A DNA stretch of 64,000 nucleotides from Sphingobacterium multivorum. GTDB lineage: Bacteria; Bacteroidota; Bacteroidia; Sphingobacteriales; Sphingobacteriaceae. The position numbers and the translations under genes are program-made. Shown here one piece after another: positions 27,314-35,495 of this stretch. Numbering within the stretch: the first letter of the stretch is position 1; every line of letters starts with the position of its first letter. The stretch covers positions 868,001 to 932,000 of the forward strand of contig NZ_CP154261.1 of NCBI RefSeq assembly GCF_039511225.1. Direction: 5' to 3'. The notes under the pieces are model-generated. The model was not told the DNA's origin and searched no databases. It worked only from the letters and a program-made list of their open reading frames with translations.

Positions 27314-29920
27314 TTGGCAAAAGAAAAGAAAGTAACCCCATTGATGCAACAGTACAATGCGATCAAGATTAAGTATCCTGGAGCGTTGTTGTTGTTCCGT
27401 GTTGGCGATTTTTACGAGACATTTGGTGAGGATGCAATCAAAGCAGCCCAGATTTTGGGCATTGTTTTGACGAAGCGTGGTAATGGCTCGGAATCAGAAA
27501 CCGCATTGGCTGGTTTTCCTCATCATTCGTTGGAGACATATCTTCCAAAACTGGTGCGTGCTGGCCAACGGGTGGCGATCTGTGATCAGTTGGAGGACCC
27601 GAAGACGACAAAGACAATCGTTAAGCGTGGTGTGACAGAGTTGGTCACACCTGGCGTTTCCTACAATGACAATATTGTTCAGCAGAAATCGAATAATTAT
27701 TTAGCATCAATCTTTATCGAAAAAGAGCGGATCGGTATTTCTTTTCTTGATATTTCAACAGGCGAATTTTTGGTTGCTCAGGGAAGTGTTACCTATATTG
27801 ATAAATTGCTCCAAGGTTTTAAACCAACGGAAGTCATTCTTTCCAAAAAACAGAGCAAGGATTTTGTGGAGCAGTTTGGGTCGCATTATTATACTTATTT
27901 TCTTGACGAATGGCCCTATACGGGAGACTATGCCACAGAAACATTATTGAAGCATTTTGAGGTTTCGTCGATGAAAGGATTTGGTGTTGATCGGATGCCT
28001 GCAGGAATTGTTGCTGCTGGTGTAGCTTTACATTACCTCAATGAGACCGAGCATCGCAACCTACAACACATCTCTACACTTTCCCGTATCGAAGAAGACC
28101 GTTTTATGTGGCTGGATCGTTTTACGATCCGCAATCTGGAACTAGTCGGTTCGTTGAATGAAAATGCGGTCACACTGTCCGATGTATTGGATCATACATC
28201 CAGTCCAATGGGAGCGCGCTTGCTCAAGCGTTGGATTGTGATGCCCTTAAAAGACAAGAAAAGTATTCAGGAACGATTGAATGTGGTGGATTTCTTTTTC
28301 ACCGACCGCAATTTAAGGGATGAATTGATAGGTCAGATCAAGCAGGTGGGTGATCTTGAACGCTTAATTTCCAAGATTGGACTTCAGAAAGCCAATCCAC
28401 GGGAAATCGTGCAATTAAAACGGGCTTTATATGCGATAGAAAAGTTGAAGGAACTTACAGATCGTAAAGATGCTAATGCGCTACAGACCATATCGGAGCA
28501 ACTGGATGCTTGTACAGTTATCCGCGAAAGAATAGAGCTGCAGGTTCAGGCCGAGCCCCCAGTGGCAATCAATAAGGGTAGCGTAATTGCTGATGGGGTT
28601 GATCCGGAATTGGACCGATTGCGTAAAATTGCCTTTGGCGGTAAGGATTATTTGCTTGAGATTCAAAAAAGGGAAGCGGAACTCACTGGGATTCCCTCTT
28701 TAAAAATTGCATTCAATAATGTCTTTGGTTATTACCTGGAGGTTACCAATACACATAAGGATAAGGTTCCTACAACATGGATACGTAAACAGACGCTGGT
28801 GAATGCTGAGCGTTACATTACGGAGGAACTGAAAGAATATGAAGAACAGATTCTCGGTGCTGAGGAGAAGATCCAGGCACTGGAGAATAGACTATACGCT
28901 GAGTTATTGCTTGCCATTGCCGAATATATCAAACCTATTCAGCTCGATGCACAGTTGATTGCCAAGCTGGATGTGTTACTTAACTTTGCTGTTGTAGCAG
29001 AGAAAAATTATTATGTAAAGCCTGAAATCAGCGAGAGCAAGATTTTGGATATTAAAGGCGGGAGACACCCGGTCATTGAAAGAAACCTGCCAATAGGCGA
29101 GGACTATATTACCAATGATACGTTCTTGGATCCAAAGACGCAACAGATTATTATTATTACGGGGCCGAATATGGCCGGTAAATCGGCGTTACTCCGTCAG
29201 ACCGGACTGATCGTGTTAATGGCACAAATAGGTTGTTTTGTACCGGCAAAAGAGGCTAAGATCGGTTTGGTTGACAAAATTTTTACCCGTGTGGGCGCGT
29301 CAGATAATCTTTCTTCTGGAGAATCCACGTTTATGGTAGAGATGAATGAGACGGCGAGCATCATGAATAATTTGTCCGATCGTAGTCTTATTCTTTTGGA
29401 TGAAATTGGTCGTGGTACAAGTACATATGACGGCATCTCTATTGCTTGGGCCATTGCGGAGTTTTTACATAACCATCCCGCAGCTAAAGCAAAAACATTA
29501 TTTGCAACGCATTACCATGAATTAAATGAGCTGACAACTTCATTGGATCGTATTAAAAACTTTAACGTGACCGTAAAAGAAGTCAATAATAAAGTTATTT
29601 TCTTACGGAAGCTCGTTCCAGGAGGTTCAGAGCATAGTTTTGGTATCCATGTGGCAAAGCTTGCGGGTATGCCGCAAAAGTTGCTGAATCGTGCCAATCA
29701 GATCTTGAAAAGATTGGAGCAGGAGCGAACAGGTGGGGAACAAATTAAGGATAGTATGCGTAAGATTCAGAAGCAGGCTTATCAATTGCAGATGTTTTCG
29801 ATTGATGACCCTGTTTTGAATAAGATCAGGGATATGCTCAATAATTTGGATGTTAATTCGCTTACTCCGGTTGAAGCATTAATGAAATTGGATGAAATAC
29901 AACGGCTGCTAAAGAATTAA
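27314..29920 (+). CDS. mutS: DNA mismatch repair protein MutS
   Basis: MutS recognises mismatches and starts repair. The 868-residue protein has the mismatch-reading Phe-x-Glu in [14 protein letters not shown] (about 31-44), connector, core and clamp domains, and the ATPase with Walker [14 protein letters not shown] (about 617) and Walker [32 protein letters not shown] and a short C-terminal dimer region follow. No ATG precedes the conserved N-terminus; the TTG at 27314 gives [15 protein letters not shown], the form I expect in relatives. The frame also has a TTG at 27302, and the first ATG (27344) would cut a conserved segment. Confidence 0.95.
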   Translation: MAKEKKVTPLMQQYNAIKIKYPGALLLFRVGDFYETFGEDAIKAAQILGIVLTKRGNGSESETALAGFPHHSLETYLPKLVRAGQRVAICDQLEDPKTTKTIVKRGVTELVTPGVSYNDNIVQQKSNNYLASIFIEKERIGISFLDISTGEFLVAQGSVTYIDKLLQGFKPTEVILSKKQSKDFVEQFGSHYYTYFLDEWPYTGDYATETLLKHFEVSSMKGFGVDRMPAGIVAAGVALHYLNETEHRNLQHISTLSRIEEDRFMWLDRFTIRNLELVGSLNENAVTLSDVLDHTSSPMGARLLKRWIVMPLKDKKSIQERLNVVDFFFTDRNLRDELIGQIKQVGDLERLISKIGLQKANPREIVQLKRALYAIEKLKELTDRKDANALQTISEQLDACTVIRERIELQVQAEPPVAINKGSVIADGVDPELDRLRKIAFGGKDYLLEIQKREAELTGIPSLKIAFNNVFGYYLEVTNTHKDKVPTTWIRKQTLVNAERYITEELKEYEEQILGAEEKIQALENRLYAELLLAIAEYIKPIQLDAQLIAKLDVLLNFAVVAEKNYYVKPEISESKILDIKGGRHPVIERNLPIGEDYITNDTFLDPKTQQIIIITGPNMAGKSALLRQTGLIVLMAQIGCFVPAKEAKIGLVDKIFTRVGASDNLSSGESTFMVEMNETASIMNNLSDRSLILLDEIGRGTSTYDGISIAWAIAEFLHNHPAAKAKTLFATHYHELNELTTSLDRIKNFNVTVKEVNNKVIFLRKLVPGGSEHSFGIHVAKLAGMPQKLLNRANQILKRLEQERTGGEQIKDSMRKIQKQAYQLQMFSIDDPVLNKIRDMLNNLDVNSLTPVEALMKLDEIQRLLKN

Positions 29921-29977
29921 ATCTTCTTTTGGACTTGGACACCTGATCTCAAGTGGGACTTGTTTTCTTCGATTTAC

Positions 29978-30029
29978 ATACGCCAGATCATGTTTTGTTA
30001 AGGCAGACATCATCTGGCGTATTTTTTTT
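29978..30029 (+). terminator. Terminator of mutS
   Basis: ATACGCCAGAT (29978-29988) pairs perfectly with ATCTGGCGTAT (30012-30022) over a 23-base loop, followed by a run of T. Confidence 0.75.
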
Positions 30030-30127
30030 CTGAAATTGCCTGCTCTTATTGGCCAGAAAGAACCTTCAGCTCGCTTTCGTTGTTATTGGTGTCTGCGAAG
30101 TCATGAAGGTTTTTGAAGGGCTATTGC

Positions 30128-31285
30128 TTAAAACCTGAAGAATAGTTCAAAACTTCCGTAATTTGCCTGTATTGGGATCAATACCTTACTGCTGGCATCA
30201 TATGGCGCGTAATGATAGCCGAGTTCAAAGCCGATATACTTTTGGTTTTTCATGCGAAATAAAGATGCGAAAGCAAGTCCCAGGTGAACATTATTGATCG
30301 TCACCATGCGGTCTGTATATCCGCCGTCGTAGTAATAACCGTTCGGATCATAATAACCAGAAGAATATGCACTCTCTGTGATACCTGTATCTGTGATGTC
30401 AATACCAAGGATACCTTTTGGAATCAGGATACATTTGTCGTTGTCAAAAACTTTGTAACCTACAGCGCCCCCCATAAATGCGGTAGCGGAAGAATTGACC
30501 GAAACAGTGGATCCTTCATAGTTATAGTCAATATTGCGGTCGTTCGAGTTGATGCGTATCTTGAATCCACCTTCAAAGATAAATTTTCTTTCCAGTGAGC
30601 TCATCAGCATAAATCCAAGGTTCAGGTTTGTGCCGAAAACCTTGTTCGCCCCGCCGAGTGAGCTCATTACACCGATAGAAGGTACATACCCTAATTTAGC
30701 TTTATGCCTGTCTTTGTATATCTTGTAATTTGGAACTCGCTGTTGCTCATCTTGGTCGTTATTCGGACTGTTTTGTTTATTCTCAGGCGCTGCTGTATCG
30801 GAAAAGAGTTGCAGTATATTTCTCTCCTGATCGGTTAACGTGTAACTGTCAGAAACAAGGAGTGCTTGTGCCCTCACTTTGATGAGGCCATCCAGGGGGT
30901 GCCGCAATGGATAGAAATTGTATTTTTCCTTATGCCGTTCGTATTGTGTTGCAAAATCGTCCTGGTCTGCCGCATCCAGTCTTTGTAGAAAGCTTTTATC
31001 GAATTGACTGCTCCAATAGAGGTCAATCGCTGCAGCACTATTTTTCTTTTCAATGATTTGCATAAGGATGCGTAACCGTTGTACATATTCATTGATGCCA
31101 CAGCTTGTCTGTATACTATTAAGTAAAGGGTCAATTTTGTCAAAGTCATTGTTGTTTAAGGCTTGTGTCAATAGGGGAAGTGTCTCAACCGTATATCGTT
31201 CACAATTTTCCTGCCCATACAGTAGCTTTGTTGGAATGACACAGCTCATAATCAATATCATAAGAGCAAGCTGACGGATATTCAT
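30128..31285 (-). CDS. Hypothetical secreted protein with outer-membrane barrel-like C-terminus
   Basis: The 385-residue product has a signal peptide (about 1-24, ending near LLYGQ). A helical region follows, with paired cysteines (about 28 and 62) and an ALNNNDFDKIDPLLNSIQTS pattern resembling a TPR-like hairpin. After a Gln/Asn-rich linker (about 165-190) comes a half with alternating hydrophobic strands, Gly/Tyr-rich turns (SGYYDPNGYYYDGGYTD) and a terminal FELFFRF. A C-terminal Phe and amphipathic strands suggest an outer-membrane beta-barrel. I do not recognise a named family. It stands alone between mutS and trmN6. Confidence 0.7.
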   Translation of the reverse strand: MNIRQLALMILIMSCVIPTKLLYGQENCERYTVETLPLLTQALNNNDFDKIDPLLNSIQTSCGINEYVQRLRILMQIIEKKNSAAAIDLYWSSQFDKSFLQRLDAADQDDFATQYERHKEKYNFYPLRHPLDGLIKVRAQALLVSDSYTLTDQERNILQLFSDTAAPENKQNSPNNDQDEQQRVPNYKIYKDRHKAKLGYVPSIGVMSSLGGANKVFGTNLNLGFMLMSSLERKFIFEGGFKIRINSNDRNIDYNYEGSTVSVNSSATAFMGGAVGYKVFDNDKCILIPKGILGIDITDTGITESAYSSGYYDPNGYYYDGGYTDRMVTINNVHLGLAFASLFRMKNQKYIGFELGYHYAPYDASSKVLIPIQANYGSFELFFRF

Positions 31286-31345
31286 GGCTTATATAGATTT
31301 GTTGCTGACTAAATTAGCAAATAAATTGCAGGATGTATGGGTTTG

Positions 31346-31378
31346 TTTGCGCCAAAGGTCCTAAAAGTTTTATCTTTG
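31346..31378 (+). promoter_or_regulatory. Promoter directly before trmN6
   Basis: TATCTTTG at 31371-31378 matches TAnnTTTG, and TTTG at 31346-31349 lies 21 bases upstream. The predicted start of transcription, about 31382-31385, falls on or next to the trmN6 ATG at 31383, so the transcript may be leaderless. Confidence 0.55.
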
Positions 31379-31382
31379 GCGT

Positions 31383-32090
31383 ATGGCGTCGATATTTCGG
31401 TTTAAACAATTTGAGGTTGATCAGTCTGATTGTGCGATGAAGATCAATACAGATGGTGTTTTGTTGGCTTCACTGTTGGAGATAGAACCTGTGGAACGTG
31501 TCTTGGATGTGGGTACAGGCACTGGAGTCATTGCCTTGATGTTGGCTCAGCGTCTTGGGGAAAGCCAGATAGAAGCTGTCGAAGTAGACGCTTTGGCTGC
31601 TTTGATGGCAGATAAGAATTTTCGGAATTCCATTTTTCGTGAACGCCTAACATTACATGCGAGTTCCTTTCAGCAATTGAGGACAGCGGGGTATTATGAT
31701 TTAATTGTTTCAAATCCACCTTTTTATACGGATTCGTTGCATAACCCTGATGAACGCAGGAAACTGGCTAAACATACGGATCTGGATTTTTTCGCTGAAC
31801 TGTTGGATTTTGCCTCTTTGCGTTTATCAGATCAGGGTAAATTAATCTTGATCGTTCCGACGCCGTTAGCAGATACCTTAGTCAAAATTTCTACAGAAAG
31901 AGGTTTATATTGTTCTACTGAAGTTCGGATAAGTTCCTTTGAAGGAGAATCTGTGCTGCGTAAGATCATTACCTTTGAGCGCATGCCTGTTGAGTCGGTT
32001 GCTGTACGTGAGTTTATTATTTATGCTGCTAAAGGTATTTATTCAGACGCTTATCGCACGGCCTTGGCCCCTTATTTTTTAGCTTTTTAA
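31383..32090 (+). CDS. trmN6: tRNA1(Val) adenine-37 N6-methyltransferase
   Basis: TrmN6 (YfiC) methylates A37 of tRNA-Val. The 235-residue protein has the family opening FRFKQFEVDQSDCAMKINTD, the SAM-binding LDVGTGTGVIALMLAQR (about 41-57) and the N6-adenine catalytic motif NPPFY (about 109). The N-terminal family motif begins at residue 4, so there is no room for a later start. It has a promoter immediately upstream and is followed without a gap by a phosphoesterase gene. Confidence 0.93.
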   Translation: MASIFRFKQFEVDQSDCAMKINTDGVLLASLLEIEPVERVLDVGTGTGVIALMLAQRLGESQIEAVEVDALAALMADKNFRNSIFRERLTLHASSFQQLRTAGYYDLIVSNPPFYTDSLHNPDERRKLAKHTDLDFFAELLDFASLRLSDQGKLILIVPTPLADTLVKISTERGLYCSTEVRISSFEGESVLRKIITFERMPVESVAVREFIIYAAKGIYSDAYRTALAPYFLAF

Positions 32091-32588
32091 ATGATGACAA
32101 AGATCGGATTACTCTCAGATACACATTCCTTTTTGGATGAAGCTGTATTTACCCATTTTGCTGCGTGCGACGAGATTTGGCATGTGGGCGATTTTGGTGA
32201 TGCGGATGTTGCAGATCGGTTGGCAGCTTTTAAACCACTGCGTGGAGTTTATGGGAATATTGATGGTCAAGAAATTCGTTCGCAATTTCCAGAAGATTTG
32301 AGGTTTAAATGTGAGGAGGTGGACGTTTTTATGACACATATTGGTGGTTATCCCGGGAAATATGCTCCGCGTATTAAGGGGGAATTGATGAAAAATCCGC
32401 CGAAATTATTTATTACAGGACATTCCCATATTCTAAAGGTTATCTTCGATCCTAAGATTCAATGCCTTCACCTCAATCCAGGTGCAGCGGGTAAGCATGG
32501 TTGGCATAAAGTGAGGACATTGATGCGATTTGATATCAACAAAGATAGAATTGAAAATCTTGAGGTTATAGAACTGAACGAGCGTTAG
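32091..32588 (+). CDS. YfcE/MJ0936-family metallophosphoesterase
   Basis: The 165-residue enzyme has the metal-binding motifs of calcineurin-like phosphodiesterases: SDTHS (about 8-12), HVGDFGD (about 31-37), GNIDG (about 55-59), HIGGYPG and GHSHI (about 107). These proteins hydrolyse phosphodiesters with two metal ions, but the natural substrate is generally not known. The start codon follows the trmN6 stop directly, so the two form an operon. Confidence 0.9.
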   Translation: MMTKIGLLSDTHSFLDEAVFTHFAACDEIWHVGDFGDADVADRLAAFKPLRGVYGNIDGQEIRSQFPEDLRFKCEEVDVFMTHIGGYPGKYAPRIKGELMKNPPKLFITGHSHILKVIFDPKIQCLHLNPGAAGKHGWHKVRTLMRFDINKDRIENLEVIELNER

Positions 32589-32808
32589 ATGGGGCTCTCT
32601 TTACTCTTTTTTGAGCTTTGAAAGCTGGATGATATATGGTGTGATGGCAAAGCGATCGTGGATACATTTGGTTCCCATGTAATGGGTCCAGAAATTTGCG
32701 CTACTTCTGTATAGTCGAGTGGATTTCGTTACTAAAATGGATCCGATGAACACTGCGAATATGATGTAATGATTCCGTTTCGGGAGTTTTATAAGAGTTT
32801 TCTCAATG

Positions 32809-33144
32809 CTATAGTGAATCACGAACTTCCAGAAGAAAGTTCTTCAAACGCTCCAACGAATCTACAACACGTTGATTTTCTTTTGCTTCAGATTTGTTGT
32901 CACGCAGGTAGTCACGTGCCCCCTGTAATGTATAACCTTTATCTTTAACCAAATTGAAGATGATCTTTAAATTGGCAATATCTTCTTGCGTAAATAAGCG
33001 ATTACCCTTTTTATTTTTCTTAGGCTGTAGAATATCAAATTCACGCTCATAAAAACGTATCTGGGATGCATTTACATCAAACATTTCTGTAACTTCTCCC
33101 ATTGTATAATACAATTTATTTATTTCACGCTCTTTGTACGGCAT
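32809..33144 (-). CDS. MerR family transcriptional regulator
   Basis: The 111-residue protein has a MerR winged helix: YYTMGEVTEMFDVNASQIRFYEREF (about 12-36), the wing QPKKNKKGNRLFTQEDIANL (about 40-59) and a helical YTLQGARDYL segment. A dimerisation helix of about 35 residues follows, with no effector-binding domain. The quick end after the coiled coil is normal for the small Bacteroidota MerR proteins. A CAAACTTA at 33166-33173 gives a minus-strand TAAGTTTG -7 box upstream. Its target genes are not apparent. Confidence 0.9.
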   Translation of the reverse strand: MPYKEREINKLYYTMGEVTEMFDVNASQIRFYEREFDILQPKKNKKGNRLFTQEDIANLKIIFNLVKDKGYTLQGARDYLRDNKSEAKENQRVVDSLERLKNFLLEVRDSL

Positions 33145-33333
33145 ATCTTCACAATTAATCTATAGCAAACTTAATAAAAATTCCTATTCAAAAAGAAATT
33201 TTTGCGATCTCTTGTCTGATCAAGGACTGAACGATAGGTATATAGTACAATTCATAAGAAGCCAATAATAATTGTGTATAAAGGTAAATTTTTCTAAGTT
33301 TGAGTCGTTTGAAAACGGTCTTAGACATCCTAT

Positions 33334-33669
33334 ATGATCATAGTTAGCAAATTTTGGACAAATTTCTTCTCTTTTGGAAAAGCTAATGCAATTACTATTT
33401 ATCCCTTTATCTTTCTGAAAAGTACCTTTTTTAAACAGAAAGACGATTTGATTCGCCACGAGCGTATACATTTGCGGCAGGCTCTTGAATTAGGTATTCT
33501 CTTCTTCTATGTTTGGTATCTCTTTGAATTTGCCGTTCATTTTATTCAATTTCGGGATTTTGATAAAGCGTACCGGCGTATTTCGTTTGAGCGGGAAGCG
33601 TATGACAAGGAAGTGGAACCGGACTATTTGTCCAAAAGAAAAATATGGGCTTTTTGGCGATATCTTTAA
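33334..33669 (+). CDS. Small membrane-associated HExxH protein
   Basis: The 111-residue protein has a hydrophobic N-terminal region, then LIRHERIHLRQALELG (about 39-54) containing an HExxH zinc-peptidase-type motif. One or two membrane segments (about 55-72) follow, and then RRISFEREAYDKE with a candidate third ligand (Glu). I recall similar short proteins in Bacteroidota, but no characterised member. It is too short for a known peptidase family and may be a mini-protease or a degenerate relative. It converges on accD with a terminator between. Confidence 0.7.
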   Translation: MIIVSKFWTNFFSFGKANAITIYPFIFLKSTFFKQKDDLIRHERIHLRQALELGILFFYVWYLFEFAVHFIQFRDFDKAYRRISFEREAYDKEVEPDYLSKRKIWAFWRYL

Positions 33670-33736
33670 AAAAGACGGTTGATTTATCCGTTCTATATAT
33701 CCGACAAGAGGTCGCAGGCACAACAGTTATGGGGCG

Positions 33737-33783
33737 AAAAAAGAAAGCGGTACCAAGCATATTCTTGGCACCGCTTTCTTTTA
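33737..33783. terminator. Bidirectional terminator before accD end
   Basis: AAAGAAAGCGGT (33740-33751) pairs with ACCGCTTTCTTT (33770-33781), and the stem continues for five more pairs after one mismatch, over a 6-base loop. A and T flank either side, fitting the convergent gene pair. Confidence 0.8.
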
Positions 33784-33797
33784 TATCCTGGCAATGA

Positions 33798-34640
33798 TTA
33801 TCCCACTAATTTAAGGTAGGTAGCCACTTGGTTTTTTAACTGTCTACGGTCGACAATGAAATCCAAAAATCCATGCTCGAGCACGAATTCCGAAGTCTGG
33901 AATCCTTTAGGAAGATCCTTTTTAATTGTTTCTTTAATGACACGGGGGCCGGCAAATCCGATTAACGCACCAGGTTCTGCGATATTTATATCACCCAACA
34001 TCGCGTAAGATGCTGTAACTCCTCCTGTAGTAGGGTCTGTCAATAAACAAACGTAAGGGAGTTCTGCTTTTGCCAATAACGCTAATTTAGCCGAAGTTTT
34101 GGCCATTTGCATTAATGAAAATGCGGCTTCCATCATCCGTGCACCACCTGATTTGGATATTAACATAAATGGAATTTTATGCTCAATACAGTAATCTATC
34201 GAACGCGCGATTTTTTCACCAACGACAGATCCCATGGATCCGCCGATGAAACTAAAGTCCATACAAGCAATCACGATATCTTGACCATTCATTTTCCCAT
34301 GGGCAGAACGTAAAGCATCTTTAAGGCCTGTTTTGGCTTGACTTTCCTTTAAACGTTCAGGATATGGCTTTGAATCGAAGAATTCTAATGGATCACCAGA
34401 ATTTAGATTAGGAAATAGTTCTGTAAATTCGTTATTGTCAAATAAAATTGAAAAATATTCTTTGGAGCCAATTCTTAAGTGGTGGCCACAATATTGACAA
34501 ACATAGTCGTTTTCTACTTGTTCAAGATGCAACAATGGCTTTTTACATGTCGGACATTTGTTCCACATGCCATCAGGTGCTTCTTTTTTATTAGCGGTAG
34601 CTGTGCTAATACCAGCTTTTTCTCTTTTAAACCAACTCAT
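33798..34640 (-). CDS. accD: Acetyl-CoA carboxylase carboxyltransferase subunit beta
   Basis: AccD, with AccA, transfers carboxyl from biotin to acetyl-CoA to make malonyl-CoA for fatty acids. The 280-residue protein has an N-terminal zinc ribbon with Cys29, Cys32, Cys48 and Cys51. The crotonase-like carboxyltransferase fold follows, with [18 protein letters not shown] (about 135), SGGARMMEA (about 163), [15 protein letters not shown] (about 202) and [14 protein letters not shown] (about 225). Length is standard. A matching promoter lies 20-50 bases upstream. Confidence 0.97.
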   Translation of the reverse strand: MSWFKREKAGISTATANKKEAPDGMWNKCPTCKKPLLHLEQVENDYVCQYCGHHLRIGSKEYFSILFDNNEFTELFPNLNSGDPLEFFDSKPYPERLKESQAKTGLKDALRSAHGKMNGQDIVIACMDFSFIGGSMGSVVGEKIARSIDYCIEHKIPFMLISKSGGARMMEAAFSLMQMAKTSAKLALLAKAELPYVCLLTDPTTGGVTASYAMLGDINIAEPGALIGFAGPRVIKETIKKDLPKGFQTSEFVLEHGFLDFIVDRRQLKNQVATYLKLVG

Positions 34641-34661
34641 ACGATAGTTCTTATTCGATTA

Positions 34662-34692
34662 CAAACTTATATAAATTTGCTTTTATATACAA
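34662..34692 (-). promoter_or_regulatory. Promoter of accD
   Basis: On the minus strand TAAGTTTG (34669-34662) matches TAnnTTTG and TTG (34692-34690) lies 20 bases upstream. Transcription would start about 15 bases before the accD ATG. Confidence 0.6.
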
Positions 34693-34865
34693 TTATAATT
34701 GTGTTGAATGTACATGCCAAGCGATTAAAACGCCTTGTGTAACAGGGCTTCTATAAATAGGGGAATTAGGGGTAACAATTGGGATATATAAGATATTTGG
34801 TTGATTTTTAGGTTAGAATTGAATTTCAGACCAGCGGATTGGTCAAAAAAATGGGCATAAAAAAA

Positions 34866-34960
34866 GGGTAAGCTACTCCTATCGCACCGCTCAACCAAAT
34901 ACCCTTGCTTTGTTCCCAACCTGGGGGAGTCAATGGGAGCTGGTCGTAGAAGACTTACCC
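34866..34960 (-). ncRNA. ffs: Signal recognition particle RNA (small bacterial type)
   Basis: The SRP RNA pairs with Ffh to target membrane proteins. Read on the minus strand, the 95-base segment starts GGGTAAG and ends CTTACCC, which pair to close the rod. At the tip it has CAGG-TTG-GGAA-CAA-AGCA: a GGAA tetraloop on a 3-bp stem, flanked by the symmetric CAGG/AGCA loop that binds the Ffh M domain. Seven T follow on the minus strand (34865-34859), making the RNA its own terminator. A TAnnTTTG box precedes the predicted 5' end. No Alu-domain helices are present. Exact ends are my estimate from pairing. Confidence 0.92.
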
Positions 34961-34964
34961 GCCA

Positions 34965-34972
34965 CAAAAGTA
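34965..34972 (-). promoter_or_regulatory. -7 promoter element of the SRP RNA gene
   Basis: On the minus strand TACTTTTG matches TAnnTTTG and ends 5 bases before the paired 5' end of the RNA, the expected distance to +1. The region upstream is a T-rich tract with no clear -33 TTG. Confidence 0.55.
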
Positions 34973-35201
34973 GAAAAAAAAACAGTTTTAGGAAAGAAAA
35001 AACACCTTTTTATCTTATTCTGTTGATTATCATGGCAATAAATTGCATTTGATATCTTTTCATAGCACTAATTTATGGCGGAATAGATCAGGTATTTGAG
35101 TAAAACAGCTAAAAATGGCATGAAAAAAGCGCTTGACGAAGTCTATTTGCCGTAAATGTTCTTTTCAAAATGTCGGAAAGTAGCATAACCTGGCGTATTA
35201 G
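34973..35201. other. AT-rich spacer between the SRP RNA gene and the inverted repeat
   Basis: I see no open frame that looks real here and no motif apart from poly-A/T tracts next to the SRP promoter. Confidence 0.4.
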
Positions 35202-35257
35202 GAGATCGACGTTGAATAAGCATAATCGGCTAATTTTGCCTATTCAACGTCGATCTC
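35202..35257. repeat. Perfect 17-bp inverted repeat
   Basis: GAGATCGACGTTGAATA (35202-35218) pairs exactly with TATTCAACGTCGATCTC (35241-35257). After one mismatch three more pairs (GCA/TGC) form inside, leaving a loop of about 14 bases. ATTTTT follows on the plus strand and none on the minus. It lies 10 bases past the stop codon of the minus-strand small membrane protein gene and may end that operon, although the T run is on the wrong side. It could instead be a mobile-element relic. Confidence 0.6.
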
Positions 35258-35267
35258 ATTTTTGGAA

Positions 35268-35495
35268 CTACATTTTCTCTTGGTTGTATTCACCCAATAG
35301 GGAATAATAGCCAAATAAGCCAAGTCCAATGGAGATTATGGGGGTCAAGATGCACAGGATAATGATCCCAAATACCAGATCTTCTTGATGTCCCGTTGAA
35401 ATCTTTGGCAGCGCCAGTTCAAAAATGGAGAAGTAGGCTGTAAATAGAGCTAAAATGATCCATAAGACGCCGAGGAATTTTTTGAGGTTATTCAT
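35268..35495 (-). CDS. Small membrane protein linked to the MHS transporter
   Basis: The 75-residue protein has two hydrophobic helices (about 6-27 and 42-65) and a charged C-terminal tail (LLGEYNQEKM). The FGYYSLLGEY ending is one I associate with short Bacteroidota proteins that accompany MFS transporters (a DUF6814-type family, from memory). Its ATG overlaps the transporter's last 8 bases, so the two are translated together. It could be a subunit or chaperone of the transporter, but that is inference. Confidence 0.75.
   Translation of the reverse strand: MNNLKKFLGVLWIILALFTAYFSIFELALPKISTGHQEDLVFGIIILCILTPIISIGLGLFGYYSLLGEYNQEKM

Noticed and set aside
32601..32822. 73-codon minus-strand frame after the MerR gene
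   Set aside because: It overlaps the MerR 3' end by 14 bases, lacks a ribosome binding site and has irregular composition with no recognisable feature.
34725..34967. 80-codon minus-strand frame
   Set aside because: It lies on the SRP RNA and its promoter; the RNA structure explains the sequence better.
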